A stretch of DNA of 64,000 nucleotides from positions 930,001 through 994,000 of the forward strand of contig JAAROD010000087.1 in NCBI GenBank assembly GCA_012274445.1. The letters are read 5' to 3'. Below the pieces are notes generated by a model that was not told the origin of the DNA, searched no databases, and was given only the letters and a program-made list of their open reading frames with translations. This DNA comes from Sclerotiophoma versabilis (taxonomy: Eukaryota; Ascomycota; Dothideomycetes; Pleosporales; Didymellaceae). The position numbers and the translations under genes were made by a program. Below are positions 20,685 to 31,282 of this stretch, one piece after another (positions within the stretch are counted from its first letter, which is position 1; the number at the start of each line of letters is the position of its first letter).

Positions 20685-22004
20685 TTACCAGAGCCCAGTT
20701 TTGACCCGAACTTTAGGGTATCGAAACACCTGCCTACAGCGATAGGGCATCTCATTGATCCTCTGTTGTACCATTTCTTGCTGTATCTGCTTCCACTCGT
20801 GTTGTAGAGCTGCCTTAAGCTCTGCGATAGAGTTGATGTGGTGTAGCTGCTGTTTAACACGTTCTTTGATGATATTCCAGATGCCTTTAATAGAGTTAAG
20901 ATCTGGTGAATTAGCTAGGTGGTTTAGGCTTACAACACCACGCTCACGCCGATATACAGCTGGTAAAGAGTCCATATTGCGCGTGCCATGGCTAGGGTCG
21001 TTATCCTCTACTAAATACCAGTTGTATCGTTGTTCTTGAGGTATATAAGCTCGCAGCTCGTCTGAACAAGCCACTAACGACGTGTAAGCCGAGCAGTAGA
21101 GTGGTAGAATCTTCTCAACGTAGTATGCTGCTCTCATAGAGTTGCCAGGCTTTGTCACTATTAGCTCACGTGCCTTTGCTGCTTCCCATTCACATAGGCG
21201 TTGCTCGTAATCGCCAGGTTGATTAGTGGTAGGGCGCCTCCGAGGCTTTGGTGGAGGCTTTACTGGCTCATAATCGTCATACTCATCGTTGTAGAAGACA
21301 AGCTCAGTAGCCATAGAGTAGTAGTTGATCCAGGCAGCAAAATGGACCACGTTGGCACTCACATCTGGGTGAGTAACGACGTTTTGTAGTGCTGTACGCT
21401 CCCCTAAAACTCTTAATATCCACTCATTAGGGAAGTCGTCCAGAGCCATATAAGCCTCATCAGTAAACTGTACACCATCCTAGTACCCCTTAATAGGTTT
21501 ATGTTGGTTTACAGCAGCATAGTTTTGCCTCTGATCAGCTTAGGGATCAGTAATCTCCTTCATAGTAGCAGCCTTGTACATCCCAGCATTTAGGCGATTA
21601 CAGAGGGATCGCTGTACTGTACGTCGGCTTGCTTGGATATTAGCCTTTCGTAATTGAGTTTGAAGACGTTGGCGCCGGTCAGATTGGCTGGAGTTAAGCA
21701 GTTAATAGAGTTGTTGAGTTGGTATCTTGTATGGGCGACCAGAGCCTGTAGAACCACGTAAAAGCTGCTTTTCAAGCCTCCTATCGTGACGGCGAGCAGC
21801 AGCTTCACTAATCTCTTCTCTTTCACGAAGCCACCTGAACGCGGTAGTTGGAGGAATATTGTATTGTTTGAAGATGGTGCGCGCGTACACACGTCTGTGC
21901 TCATCCTTATGATCCTATGCGTCCAAAAACCTCGCCTGAGTAAGACTATCACAATGCGGCTTGATAGGATTAAAGGGTGTGACTTCTTAGTTACGTAGAC
22001 GCAT
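20685..22004 (-). pseudogene. Tc1-like DDE transposase with five in-frame stops
   Basis: From ATG complement(22002-22004) one frame of 440 codons runs to TAA at 20685 without any frameshift. It is broken at codons 6 (TAA, 21987), 30 (TAG, 21915), 101 (TAA, 21702), 155 (TAA, 21540) and 175 (TAG, 21480). A helix-turn-helix part (YARTIFKQYNIPPTTAFRWL, basic RRHDRRLEKQLL) precedes QASRRTVQRSLC. The DDE catalytic domain follows, with VQFTDEAYMALDD (first Asp), YLVEDNDPSHGTRN (second Asp) and NSPDLNSIKGIWNIIKERV (acidic third position region). All five stops fit CAA to TAA, CAG to TAG or TGG to TAG, as expected from RIP. The copy cannot move itself but intact ends could still be used by a transposase from elsewhere. 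Confidence 0.9.
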
Positions 22005-22083
22005 ATTTTATTTGAAAATATAGAGATTTGGTGGAGTTATGGCTACTCAAAAGTGGTACTGTTGCTGGTGTTGATGCGGGGTT

Positions 22084-22132
22084 GGCAAGTTACCTAATCA
22101 AAAAGTGTTCCATTTTTTCTGACTAGGGGGTG
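22084..22132 (-). repeat. Right terminal inverted repeat
   Basis: 49 bp, exact reverse complement of 20491-20539. Confidence 0.95.
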
Positions 22133-23127
22133 AAACAAATACCAAGATTGTGTGCACAAAGCCCGTTATTTCCAGCGGCATTTTCCTGAACAATTGTAGG
22201 GCGTGTTAAAAGGAGGCAAATGCCTTACTAGCGAATACCCGCTGTTGTATGTTTTTTTGCTCTATAAATGTCTATCCTTAGACAGCGCTACGTCTAAGAT
22301 AGATTGTGCGTAGAGCTAGGTAGAACTACTATTGTTATTGAAGATCTTGCTAATAAGTCTTTAACTTCTAACACCTTTAATGCTAAGATGTTACTTCAAG
22401 CTTGAATTTAATCTCTAGAGTGATAGTTAGTTTATAACAAGTTCTATAGTAGAAGGCGAAATCTACCTCCTAGATGATTCTCGTGTTGTAGAAAGCCGAT
22501 CGCAAGCATCACAATGTTCTGAGATCGAAGAGGTTCTGTCTGTCATCTAGTAGCTGATGATTTAACACAAGAATGTAGACCTTTTCCCCCCCTAAGTAAG
22601 TACTATTCTCTTTCTATGATAGACGACCTCCAGGTCACTGTTAGATTTGGGGTTTCTGGGTCCTAACCACATCACTAGCATGATACTAGCGTCGCGTCAC
22701 AGTGATTGGCCTTCAGTATTGCACCTCTATTGTACCTCAACCCATGTCAACATTACGGCTTTAACGATCGTAGCTGCTTGTGCGGCGGCTTAGAGATAGT
22801 TTGCACTAACCTTCATTGCCGTTATGATAAGCACTTTTAGGGTCACGTGAGATAAAAGAGTGACTTGAGGGACATCCATGCATGCACTCAGCAGCCTTAC
22901 AGGACCATGGCCTCCCGCCATTGAATCACCAACATGGAGGCAGTTGGAATCTTGATTGACAGAACGCACCACAAAACTCCACAGGATGCAGATAAGCGAA
23001 GGAGCTCTAGCCTCGGTACATGTGCCAGTTTCGACCTGACTCCGTCGAAACACCAAGACTTCGAATTTTCGTCAACATCCGTGTCTCTCCCGACATTAAT
23101 CATCGAACGCAAACCAGAAAAGTCGCA
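22133..23127. other. Non-coding stretch between transposon and PHS1-like gene
   Basis: The first 500 bases are AT-rich and may be mutated repeat sequence; the last 300 look like an ordinary promoter and leader. The frame of the PHS1 gene is open from 23020 but the first sensible Met is at 23128. Confidence 0.5.
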
Positions 23128-23949
23128 ATGGTTCGCAGGGAACAGTCAGCGCGTACGGATACGAAGAGCACAGTCGTACCTTCGTCGCAATCCCGTATAC
23201 TTTACCTCACGCTCTACAACCTTCTATTTGCTGCACTATGGGCGTCTGTTGGCATCACTGCGATTAGGAATGTCGCCGAAGGAAAATTTGTGTTGTTCGA
23301 GACGGTCGAGCCTCGTGCGCGATGGATACAGACTCTTACGATTATCGAGGTTGGACATGCTGCAGTTGGTGAATTTACACACGAACAAACTCTTTTTGTG
23401 TTTGCTGACTCCAGTGCAGGTCTCATTAAGTCCCCCGTCAGTACCACAGCTATACAAGTATTTACACGTGTTATCCAAGTTTGGATGATATGGTATAGCT
23501 TTCCTGCAAGCACAGCTGCTTCTCACGCCTTCCTGGTCTTGGTGCTTGCATGGTCTGTTGCTGATTCGATTCGCTACTTATATCTGGCTTTAAATCTCCA
23601 TGGGAAAGCACCGCAAGCGTTGGTTTGGCTGAGGTGCGTGCAATATGCTTTATTGTTAGAATGAATTGACAATCAACACCAGATACACTATGTTCTACCC
23701 CCTTTACCCGATCGGCATCGGCGCAGAGTGGTGGTTGATGTACAAGAGCATCGAACCAGTGGGTAAGGTCAGCCCTGTACTTCCTTCGGTGTTCTACTTC
23801 TTGTTGGCGTTGTATGTACCAGGTAAGTCTTACACCGAAGAGACCGTATCGGCATGAGCTGATTCCGATACGTAGGCGCTTACACTATGTTCACGTACAT
23901 GGTTAAACAGAGGAAGAAGACGCTTGGAAGAAGCCAAAAGATTGCGTAA
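23128..23949 (+). CDS. PHS1: Very-long-chain (3R)-3-hydroxyacyl-CoA dehydratase
   Basis: Four exons, 23128-23368, 23420-23633, 23683-23822 and 23876-23949, with matching phases, give 222 residues. The protein is a multi-span ER membrane enzyme of the PTPLA/HACD family. It carries LYNLLFAALWASVGI, the segment TIIEVGHAAVGLIKSPV that spans intron 1, and QVFTRVIQVWMIW. The catalytic pair in YPLYPIGIGAE is Tyr160 and Glu167, seven residues apart as in yeast Phs1. It ends with a basic cytosolic tail (VKQRKKTLGRSQKIA). It removes water from 3-hydroxyacyl-CoA in the third step of the very-long-chain fatty acid elongation cycle, feeding sphingolipid synthesis. The gene is intact although its neighbours on both sides are decayed. 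It could be the essential single copy or a paralogue; the window cannot tell. Confidence 0.93.
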
Positions 23950-24080
23950 AGATTGATAAGACAGGAACGCCGTCAATCTGCTCGCGAAGGTTTGGTTCGC
24001 GCTGCACCATAACCTAGTATTTAGCACCAGACGGGGTATATCATCAAGCTAAACACTAGCATCCGGCCTACGCGCGAAAC

Positions 24081-24956
24081 CTAAGTGAGATGGAAGGCTT
24101 TGTAGACCTGCAAAGCACCTTCGGTACTCTGCACTAATGCAAAGCAAACCGCCAAAAACAATACCATGATCGAAAATCAGAACGTGTACCACTGGATTCC
24201 GTTCCGTCGGTCATACCACCACTGAGTGATAGCTCCAGGTCTGGATTGGTCGAAAGCCTACATCAAGATAACCAGCCGCTTGTACCAGAAACTAAACTCC
24301 TCAAATTGCCGATCGCTAAGTTTAAATGAATCAAAATGGAATAAGGTTGTGTCAAGGCCCTCAGAGTTGCTGTTTCTTCCCAGCCACTTCTTCATCGGCT
24401 TGTTGCCAAGCGGAAAGAGTAGGGATAGCATTCGAAACATTTCTGTAGCGAGACCATCAGGAAAAACGCTACTGACTCATTTGTTAGGTGCGCGGTCTTC
24501 CGTTTTCTCTCCCAAGTGTACGTGCCTGGCATTGCATTTGAGAAGAAGTACGTTGCAGAACACAGCGACAGTTATGATTTGATCCATCAGTCGTAGATAA
24601 TCTGCCAGATTATCGGTTGGAACAATCCGGATCCCTGCAATGTGTTCTATTTTCACCGCTTTGAACAAGGGCTCGAGTCGGAGAGCAGCATTGCTTAGGG
24701 CCTGCGGTACTCCAAAATGGGCCTGAAGACACTGGTTCAAATTTAGTGTGGTCCATTGCACACGCATCTTTCCAAAGACGATTCGATTGTCCATAGCACC
24801 TATGGCAACGCCAATCATCAGATGCAGCCGAGCTGCCAAGTCAATAGCTCCGTCCAGAACCTCATCCCCGTTGGAGGTACTAGGGTTGGATAGCTTCTGC
24901 CTCAAATTGTCTTTGATGAGATCCCGAGGGGTGCTGCACTCAAAACAGTGTATCAA
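24081..24956 (-). pseudogene. Decayed member of an uncharacterised fungal family with one C-terminal membrane segment
   Basis: The minus strand reads RDLIKDNLRQKL, VLDGAIDLAARLHLMIGV, EHIAGIRIVPTDNLADYLRL, then TGA at 24477. It goes on in the same frame as VSSVFPDGLATEMFRMLSLL, FSFWYKRLVILM, TAG at 24258, and GAITQWWYDRRNGIQWYTFW with a final hydrophobic helix and STEGALQVYKAFHLT to the stop at 24081. Motifs 'IAGIRIVxTDNLADHL', 'QWWYDRR..QWYTFW' and 'GxxQVYKAFHP' belong to a common fungal family of unknown function that I recall. The TAG fits CAG to TAG and the TGA CGA to TGA. The N-terminal part upstream of 24956 was not found. Confidence 0.6.
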
Positions 24957-25200
24957 GTCGAGTACGTCTTAGTAAGTTCTGGCAATTACAAATTGGCAGT
25001 CTTCGACCAAAGTTATTCGATATTGCCTGTGATAGTATCTAAAGTAAGCTTTACAACGACTGCTGCTGTGCAACTTAAGCCGCTGGGCAAGGCAGTCGGT
25101 TCTCTCGGACTGTATCGGTGTTGGGAGGCAAACGAAACTGTCAGAGTTGAGACGGATTCAAAAAGGCCCTTCAGGCACTGTATGAACTCGCGATTCGATC

Positions 25201-25616
25201 ATTGTCACTATCTACATAATTGACCCAAGATTACCCACAGCTGTACCTACGATCCTGTTCGTTTCTGAGAACGAAAAGGTTAGGAAGGATGCGCGCAAGT
25301 TAGTCAAAGATCGTGGTATTCTTCATCATCATCCAAAATAGAGGATAGCTCACGCTTCGAAGGATCCTGGTTATGATGGTGCACAACTGGAGCAATTTGC
25401 ATTGGGGCGACAGCACACCGAGCCTACTTATGACATGCATCCTGTAACCAAGGCCTTCTACAATCCTGAACAATCACTTCGGAGGGCATGACAGTATATG
25501 TTCGCCATGGATCATTTATACGTACTGCAACCGCATATCTTCTTCGCGTCCATGGGCAAGCGTTCTATCTCGCGCCTGCACATACTTTCCGCGACAAGTT
25601 CGCTTCCCGCCTCTGA
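25201..25616 (+). pseudogene. Fragment of an uncharacterised fungal protein family
   Basis: One frame gives PTAVPTILFVSENEKVRKDA and RKLVKDRGILHHHPK, a TAG near 25351, then KDPGYDGAQLEQFALGRQHT and TKAFYNPEQSLRRA. After a frameshift, another gives GMTVYVRHGSFIRTATAYLL and RVHGQAFYLAPAHTFRDKF, then TGA at 25614. The segment 'ATAxLLRVxGQAFYLAPAHTF' resembles a recurrent fungal family I have seen near other accessory genes; its AHTF core vaguely recalls the 'TAAHC' of trypsin-fold proteins, which is speculation. The remnant is short and broken. Confidence 0.4.
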
Positions 25617-26486
25617 CTCTTCACCAGCAACAAAGAGGAACGGGTCACACGTTAGTGAACCTTCTGAAGATATAGCGTTGCATACCGCAGGTGCTGGTTG
25701 AGACCACAAGACTGGAGTGATTTACAGAAGGATTCAATAACCTAGACTGTGAACATTGCAGGAAAGAGACCTTCAAAGCCATAGCGGTGGATACAAGTAG
25801 CCGTGACGATGAATTGCGATGATGTGAGGATGCTTGACCATGATTACTTGCCTTCTCAAGCTATCACCTTGTCATTTCACAGCTCATATACAATACGCCG
25901 TAACGTCCATTCCAGGCATCGTCCGATATCTTCTGCAGCTCGACTCAACACATATACAATCCTTGCTTTAGATTCTCTCCTCCCAAATACCAGCCCAATG
26001 AATATAAGAGACGGTGTCACCACTTAAAGTCTCATATGCTTTCCGTAGGCAATTTGCGCTTACTGAAAATCAAGCACCGTACCTAAAATCTAGCATCAAC
26101 ATAGATCTAGGAATAGCACGTAACAGAACCATTGAGACATTTCACACAACCCCCGGCTTTTACGCAGTGAAAGTCAAAGACAAATGCCGTCAGAGTTGGG
26201 GCTCGGTCGATCCCAGCCCAGTTTAGTTGGCCGCTTACAAACTCCTAGCGGCCATGATGTCACCGCACGTACCTCGGCATCGCAAACGTTCTGGAAACGC
26301 CATTATTGCACCATCCCTGCTTACCAATGGTAAGTTTTGGTGGGGTTAGAGGGGTGCATTGGAGGTCCGTCATGTCTTGTCGAGCTGAGCTTGTGAAGCT
26401 TGACTTTTGTACCCTCCGGATCCAAGCATTGAGCCTCCTCCATTTTCAATTGGCATTTTTACAGAACTCTAATTTGATTACCAACT
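25617..26486. other. Spacer at the boundary between decayed and intact gene regions
   Basis: Short frames at 25803-26027 and 26014-26226 have no motif and may be further remains of the preceding pseudogene. The last 100 bases are the promoter of the oxidoreductase gene. Confidence 0.45.
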
Positions 26487-27672
26487 ATGTCTAACAAGGC
26501 TGCGTACATCACTGAGGCTAAGGCCAATCCTTTGCAAGTCAAGGATGCTCCGTTGCCATCCGCTGGCAAGGGAGAGGTCGTTGTCAGGAACTATGCTGCT
26601 GCTGTCAACCCTGTAGACTGTGAGTCTTGAATCGCTGCATCGTCGCTTGAACGACATGTTACTGACTTGGTGTAGGGAAGATTCAGGACTACGGTATGTC
26701 CACCGCCAGTCGTTCGTTGAGGCATACAACTAACCATTGCAGGCATCTTTCTCCAGAAGTACCCCAACGTTCTGGGTACCGATGTAGCCGGCGAGGTGCA
26801 CGAAGTCGGCGAGGGCGTCACGCATGTAAAGAAAGGTGACCGCGTCCTAGGGTACGTATCTCCCCTGCACAAGTCAAACTGCGTACTTACATCAAGCGCT
26901 TCACAGCCACGCATTCTCCCTTGTAACCAACAACCCCGCACACGGCGGCTTCCAACTCTACACGTCCCTCAACTCTCTCGTCGTCTCCAAGATTCCAGAC
27001 TCTCTTTCCTACACCGCCGCCGCCGTACTGCCGCTCGCCATTTCGACGGCCGCAGCCTGCCTTTTCAAGAAGGAGACGCTCGCCCTGCCTCTGCCCAAAA
27101 GCTCAGACTCCAACCCGCCGTCCAGCGGCAAGTCGGTGCTAGTCTGGGGCGGCTCGAGCAGTGTCGGCGCGACAGCGATTCAGCTCGCAGCCGGCGCAGG
27201 ACACAAGGTCATTAGCGTTGCATCGAAGCGCAACATCGACGGCGTCAAGGCGCTGGGCGCTGCGGCAGTGTTTGACTACAATTCGTCATCCGTTGCGGAC
27301 GACATCATCGCTGCGCTTGAGGGCACTGAGTTCGCAGGTGTATGCGATGCGATTGGCACACCAGACGCTGCAAAGGCGTGGGCGCCTGTGTACAAAAAGC
27401 TCGGCGGGAAGTACGGCTCTGTGATGCCGGGCGCTCAAGGACTGCCCGAGGGTATTGAGGGAACAAGTGTGTTCGGGCCCAGTGTTGCGCTCGATGACAA
27501 ATACATCGGTGATGTCGTGTGGGCGAAGTGGGTGCCGGAGGCTCTGCAGAAGGGCACGTTGAAGGCGCTGCCCGAGGCTATTGTAGTTAAGGGCGGGCTT
27601 GAGTCTGTGCAGGAGGGCTTAAACAAGCAGAAGGCTGGTGTTAGTTTTGGCAAGATTGTTGTGGAGTTGTAG
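26487..27672 (+). CDS. Zinc-type alcohol dehydrogenase-like / quinone oxidoreductase-like MDR protein
   Basis: Four exons (26487-26619, 26676-26693, 26743-26851, 26907-27672) give 341 residues. The second exon is only 18 nt and encodes the end of a Trp codon plus KIQDY. The protein has the GroES-like N-terminus (VNPVDWKIQDYGIFLQKYPN, VLGTDVAGEVHEVGEGVTHV, KKGDRVLG) and a Rossmann fold with VLVWGGSSSVGATAIQLA. It then follows the family order to a C-terminus KAGVSFGKIVVEL. Neither the catalytic nor the structural zinc ligand cysteines are present, so it belongs to the zinc-free enoyl/quinone reductase branch (fungal ToxD/CipB-type proteins). It would use NAD(P)H in the cytosol. Substrate unknown. 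A tandem AATAAATAAA at 27707 probably ends the transcript. Confidence 0.92.
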
Positions 27673-29398
27673 GGAGGCTACTCTTTCACCGCAGAACGAG
27701 TCATACAATAAATAAACCGCCATTATCAAGTGCAGTCTTCAAATGCGAGCGCTCATGTTCACATGCTCATTGCAGCCCCACGACGCGTCGCGTTCGTGCT
27801 CGCGGCCAAACATTTCGCCGGACCCACCATAAAAAAGTTCCTGCTTCTGCAACATCGAACTTCCTCACCTCCCTTGGATCACCCAAGATGCAGCATCAAT
27901 TTATGCTTGCGACGCGCTCTTTTCACTAACAGCAGCAGCTGCACTCTCACGCTACTCTTCTCGTAAGTCTACACCGCTCTTTCGCACCTTTCTTTATGAT
28001 GAAATATTCCACTATTCGCAGTTTCCACGTTAGTCTCGACCTGAACCTAGACTGAGGCACTGAACGCAATACGAATGTCTTCCTTGGATGTCTGATCTGC
28101 TTTAGCACACTTTGCATTATTGAACGCTTTGATGAGCTCAAGCTAACTTGCTCCAGAATACAGAAGAACCCGGTCCGTGTAGATTTGTAGTCATGTTTTC
28201 ACTAGATCCAATACCAGTCTCACATTTTTCGTCTTGCCAATGTCCCCCGTGTCCACCGTATCGTTTTACATCACATCGCCGCTTACCGCTCGTTGATTCT
28301 CAAGGCTTGTCATGTCGGCTTCGCTCGGTTTGATCTTTTAGGTGGCTTTGTGTACGAAAGAGCTTGTTTTCGCAGGTGCACATATTGACATCCAGTCTAA
28401 CGCCACCGAACTTGAATCAGAACACACTAGAAACATATTTGTCTTAAGGATCGGCGCTCGGTGTTGGCGCGCATCCAAAATGAAGCTTCTCGTACATCAA
28501 CTTCCTCATTGTGCCAGTCATCCATCAATATTTCGACTACTTCTGATACGTTCTCGTTTCTGCTAGCTTCCTTGTGTCTACTGCATTGTTTCTGATGGTA
28601 TTCTCCCTGTGTGCTGCTTCCAATCTGCCAAGAGCGCTTGTTCTGTCGTCTCTTCTTGGTCGATCTACTGAGCCTTTGAAGCAGACCTGCACACGCTTTG
28701 TAACAGACAAAATAGATATAGGGCCACAGCTTACTTTGCGAGTCGCATAAAACTGCCTGATCATTGCTAAATGCTTTCAGGCTGCTTTATCTTAGTCAAT
28801 GATCAACGGCTGCTGTCCTTACCATTAGCTCAAGGTCTTGAACAATTGTCAGATCCTTTTGTAGCCTTAGGGCGTTGCTTAGCGAAAACGCTTTTGAGTG
28901 GCTCCAGAAAGCCAAAATCAAGCTGGCAGAACTTCATTACAATAGATGTTCATACACCAAGCGTCGCAGCTCTGGCTGAAGACAAAAGAGGGGAAAGTCC
29001 GAGCCGCGGCAAAAGCCTCTCAAATAGCAGTTATGATCCATTGAATGTTAGAGCAGCGCCATTCGTTATTCAGAAGGAGCTTTTATGTTTTCAAGTGTTC
29101 CCTTCAGCCACCCGTAAGGGGTCAATGTCGTGACTGCGGTCGACCTGGACGAGGTGAAAGGCAAGGACCGTGGGCGAGCAGTCCCACACCGCGGTGTCGG
29201 CACCTACCTCACTCAGCACCGACCGTGATAGCTGTTTCCCCATGCACAATCCAAACAAAAGTAGGAGCTCAGAATCTGAGCTCCGACACCACCTCATTCA
29301 GGGACTATCTTACAGTACACACCTGATTAACCTGCAGCGCCTAAAATCACAGCATCATCAAGCTCACTTACCCGCCTCATCGAGTATCGCCATTATCA
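27673..29398. other. 1.7-kb intergenic region
   Basis: Contains the oxidoreductase polyadenylation signal at 27707-27716. A plus-strand frame at 28771-29133 is open for 120 codons but has no motif or splice logic. No gene recognised on either strand. Confidence 0.5.
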
Positions 29399-30076
29399 AT
29401 GCGCTTTGCATTCACCTCAGCACTTGTCGCAAGTCTCCTGCGACAGTCAAGACAGTCACTCACCGCACCTTATCCGCTATCAAACGCAACAGACATAACG
29501 AATACAACCCTCAGCGCGCCTTCTGGCGGTCCTTACGTTTGTCAATATATCTACCCATCCGACCTGACTGTTGTCAATTCCCGTTACCCCGACTATGATG
29601 TCGATCACCTTCACCAAGCCACACAATTCTTCATGCTCCGCCGTCAGACCCTAGGCGAGGGCGAGATCGCCACACGCGTGCAATTCCAGGGCCTCCCGTC
29701 GCAGAATTCGAATAAAACATGTCGACTCGAGTTCGTTCTGCCCAGGGAAAATCTCCAAAAGATCTCAGGTACCAATCCGAGTTTCAACGTGTATCAAGTC
29801 GACCGTGAGCCGGACGCAGTTGCGACTTGGAACTCGTACAAGGGGCACGATGGGGGTGATCTGTTCGGCCGAGTCAATGGAGAGCCGGCAGCCTTGGAGA
29901 GAACAAGGAGCGTTGGTGGCGTGGCGGCAATCAACGAGACAGCATGCAGCGAGACTCTAACATTCCAGATGGGCATGACTTATAACGGGGGAGAGCTGCC
30001 GAATTATTGGGAGTTCTCGAATGTCGCACCACCAGCTTGGCCAATCCAGGGGTTCAGGATCGTGTATGGCTGCTAA
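29399..30076 (+). CDS. Secreted protein, possibly But2-like
   Basis: Single exon, 225 residues. The N-terminus MRFAFTSALVASLLRQ is a weak signal peptide; N-x-T/S sites (SNATD, NTTL, NETACS) support secretion. The body has a pattern seen in fungal secreted But2 C-terminal-type domains: PYVCQYIYPSDLTVVNSRYP, an FMLRRQTLGEGEIATRVQF strand, CRLEFVLPRENLQKISG, and an ending FSNVAPPAWPIQGFRIVYGC. Four cysteines could form two disulphides. The But2 assignment is by general resemblance only. No intron signals. Neighbours give no functional link. Confidence 0.7.
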   Translation: MRFAFTSALVASLLRQSRQSLTAPYPLSNATDITNTTLSAPSGGPYVCQYIYPSDLTVVNSRYPDYDVDHLHQATQFFMLRRQTLGEGEIATRVQFQGLPSQNSNKTCRLEFVLPRENLQKISGTNPSFNVYQVDREPDAVATWNSYKGHDGGDLFGRVNGEPAALERTRSVGGVAAINETACSETLTFQMGMTYNGGELPNYWEFSNVAPPAWPIQGFRIVYGC

Positions 30077-30576
30077 GGGGCCTGTACAGATATTCAGGTT
30101 GCGTGCAGGAGATGAACACCACTGAAGTGCTTTCTGCAGGTTGTACCAGGAGTGTAAACCACATCAACAGTGGAGCTTGGTTCTATACTAGTCCTACGTT
30201 AGGATAGTGCACATAATCAATTCACTTTCCATTACAATTTCTCCCGTATCCAATTCCACTCACCCAGGTCCTGCCATCTCATCTTAACCACACAGTCACT
30301 CCAGTCGACCAAAGAAACAAATCTACACTCCACTCCAGATGTACACGAATACAAATATCGACAAAATCTACCCGACACCTCATCACCGCCGCGCCAAAAC
30401 GGGGCGATGGAGGATCCCGCACACATCGCCTTAGTCCCCGAGCACACTGCGTGTCACCACGGTGTAGACGTTATGGCGTCTCTGCATGCATTGGATTACC
30501 CACCCGGGGCCGTGAAGAGTGCGCAGTGCTTGTTACACCGCATTGTACGCTTTCGAAGCTGTGCGGGGGGGAAAAA

Positions 30577-30590
30577 GGGGGGGGGGGGGG
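30577..30590 (+). repeat. Poly-G tract
   Basis: Fourteen consecutive G, preceded a few bases earlier by seven G, giving a G-rich segment that may be unstable or fold as a quadruplex. Confidence 0.9.
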
Positions 30591-30710
30591 AGGTTATTCC
30601 AGGACGAGCGGGCGTGGACGTAGATGTAGATTTTATCCGGGGAGTAATACCGGATATGGGCGAGTAAGAAGTGCATGGTGAAGCTCGGGAGTTTTGTTTG
30701 CTTTCGTAGC

Positions 30711-30756
30711 GAAGGGAAGGGAAGGGAAGGGAAGGGAAGGGAAGGGAAGGGAAGGG
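30711..30756 (+). repeat. GAAGG pentanucleotide microsatellite
   Basis: Nine head-to-tail copies of GAAGG, without interruption. Confidence 0.95.
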
Positions 30757-31282
30757 TTGCAAACCATGCATTTCAGACGGTTTATTATGGGGGTCTGAAT
30801 TGGGAGTGGTGAGATGTGGTGAAGGGAGATCGTTTTAGCGAAAAATTGGACGTAGTCTGTTGTTGGACGCTGGCATGTAGGGACGGAATGTGTGGAGTTG
30901 GAGTGTGTTTCGGTGCAAGTTGGATGTAGTACGTAGAGTGCGCTGAGTAGCGTTTTCTCCGTGGTAGATCGCGTCCGAGGTCTGTGTCGTGGTTCGAAAA
31001 GATTATTACCACTATGCTTAGACCGTGGTACTAGTGCGTTGATGAAGTGTCTATGGTTCTTGATGACGTGCTGGAAACACTTCTAACACTTGTGACTGGG
31101 GTTTGATCTCTCCAGTATAGCATCTGCACGGGAATGATAGGATGGGAAGGAGAGTGGGGATTGTCAATGGTCATCGTTCGTCGGCCATGGTACATCAGGG
31201 TCCATGTGAGTTATCATGCGCTCTGAAGTGACTATGTGGACGCCAATTCCGACTACAGGGACGGTACTACGCTTTTATTGTC

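Larger units (their letters stand above)
20491..22132 (-). mobile_element. Tc1/mariner-type DNA transposon, 1642 bp, transposase inactivated
   Basis: Two 49-bp terminal inverted repeats without mismatch bound the element (20491-20539 and 22084-22132, outermost bases CACCCCCTAG). Inside, on the minus strand, is one transposase frame with five stop codons. Flanks carry the same tetranucleotide AAAC on each side. Tc1/mariner elements normally duplicate TA, so either the flanking AAAC match is chance or the boundaries differ. Similar elements are known in Pleosporales, but I did not match it to a named one. Confidence 0.9.
30077..31282. other. Intergenic region with microsatellites
   Basis: Converging 3' flanks of the But2-like gene and the arrestin gene. 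Holds a 14-base G tract and a GGGAA-type microsatellite, listed separately; no gene seen. Confidence 0.55.

Noticed and set aside
24948..25223. Plus-strand frame overlapping the N-terminal end of the minus-strand pseudogene
   Set aside because: No motif, no splice logic and it runs into a better frame for the 25.2 kb fragment; kept only as background.
28771..29133. 120-codon plus-strand frame
   Set aside because: Irregular composition, no domain and no supporting signals.
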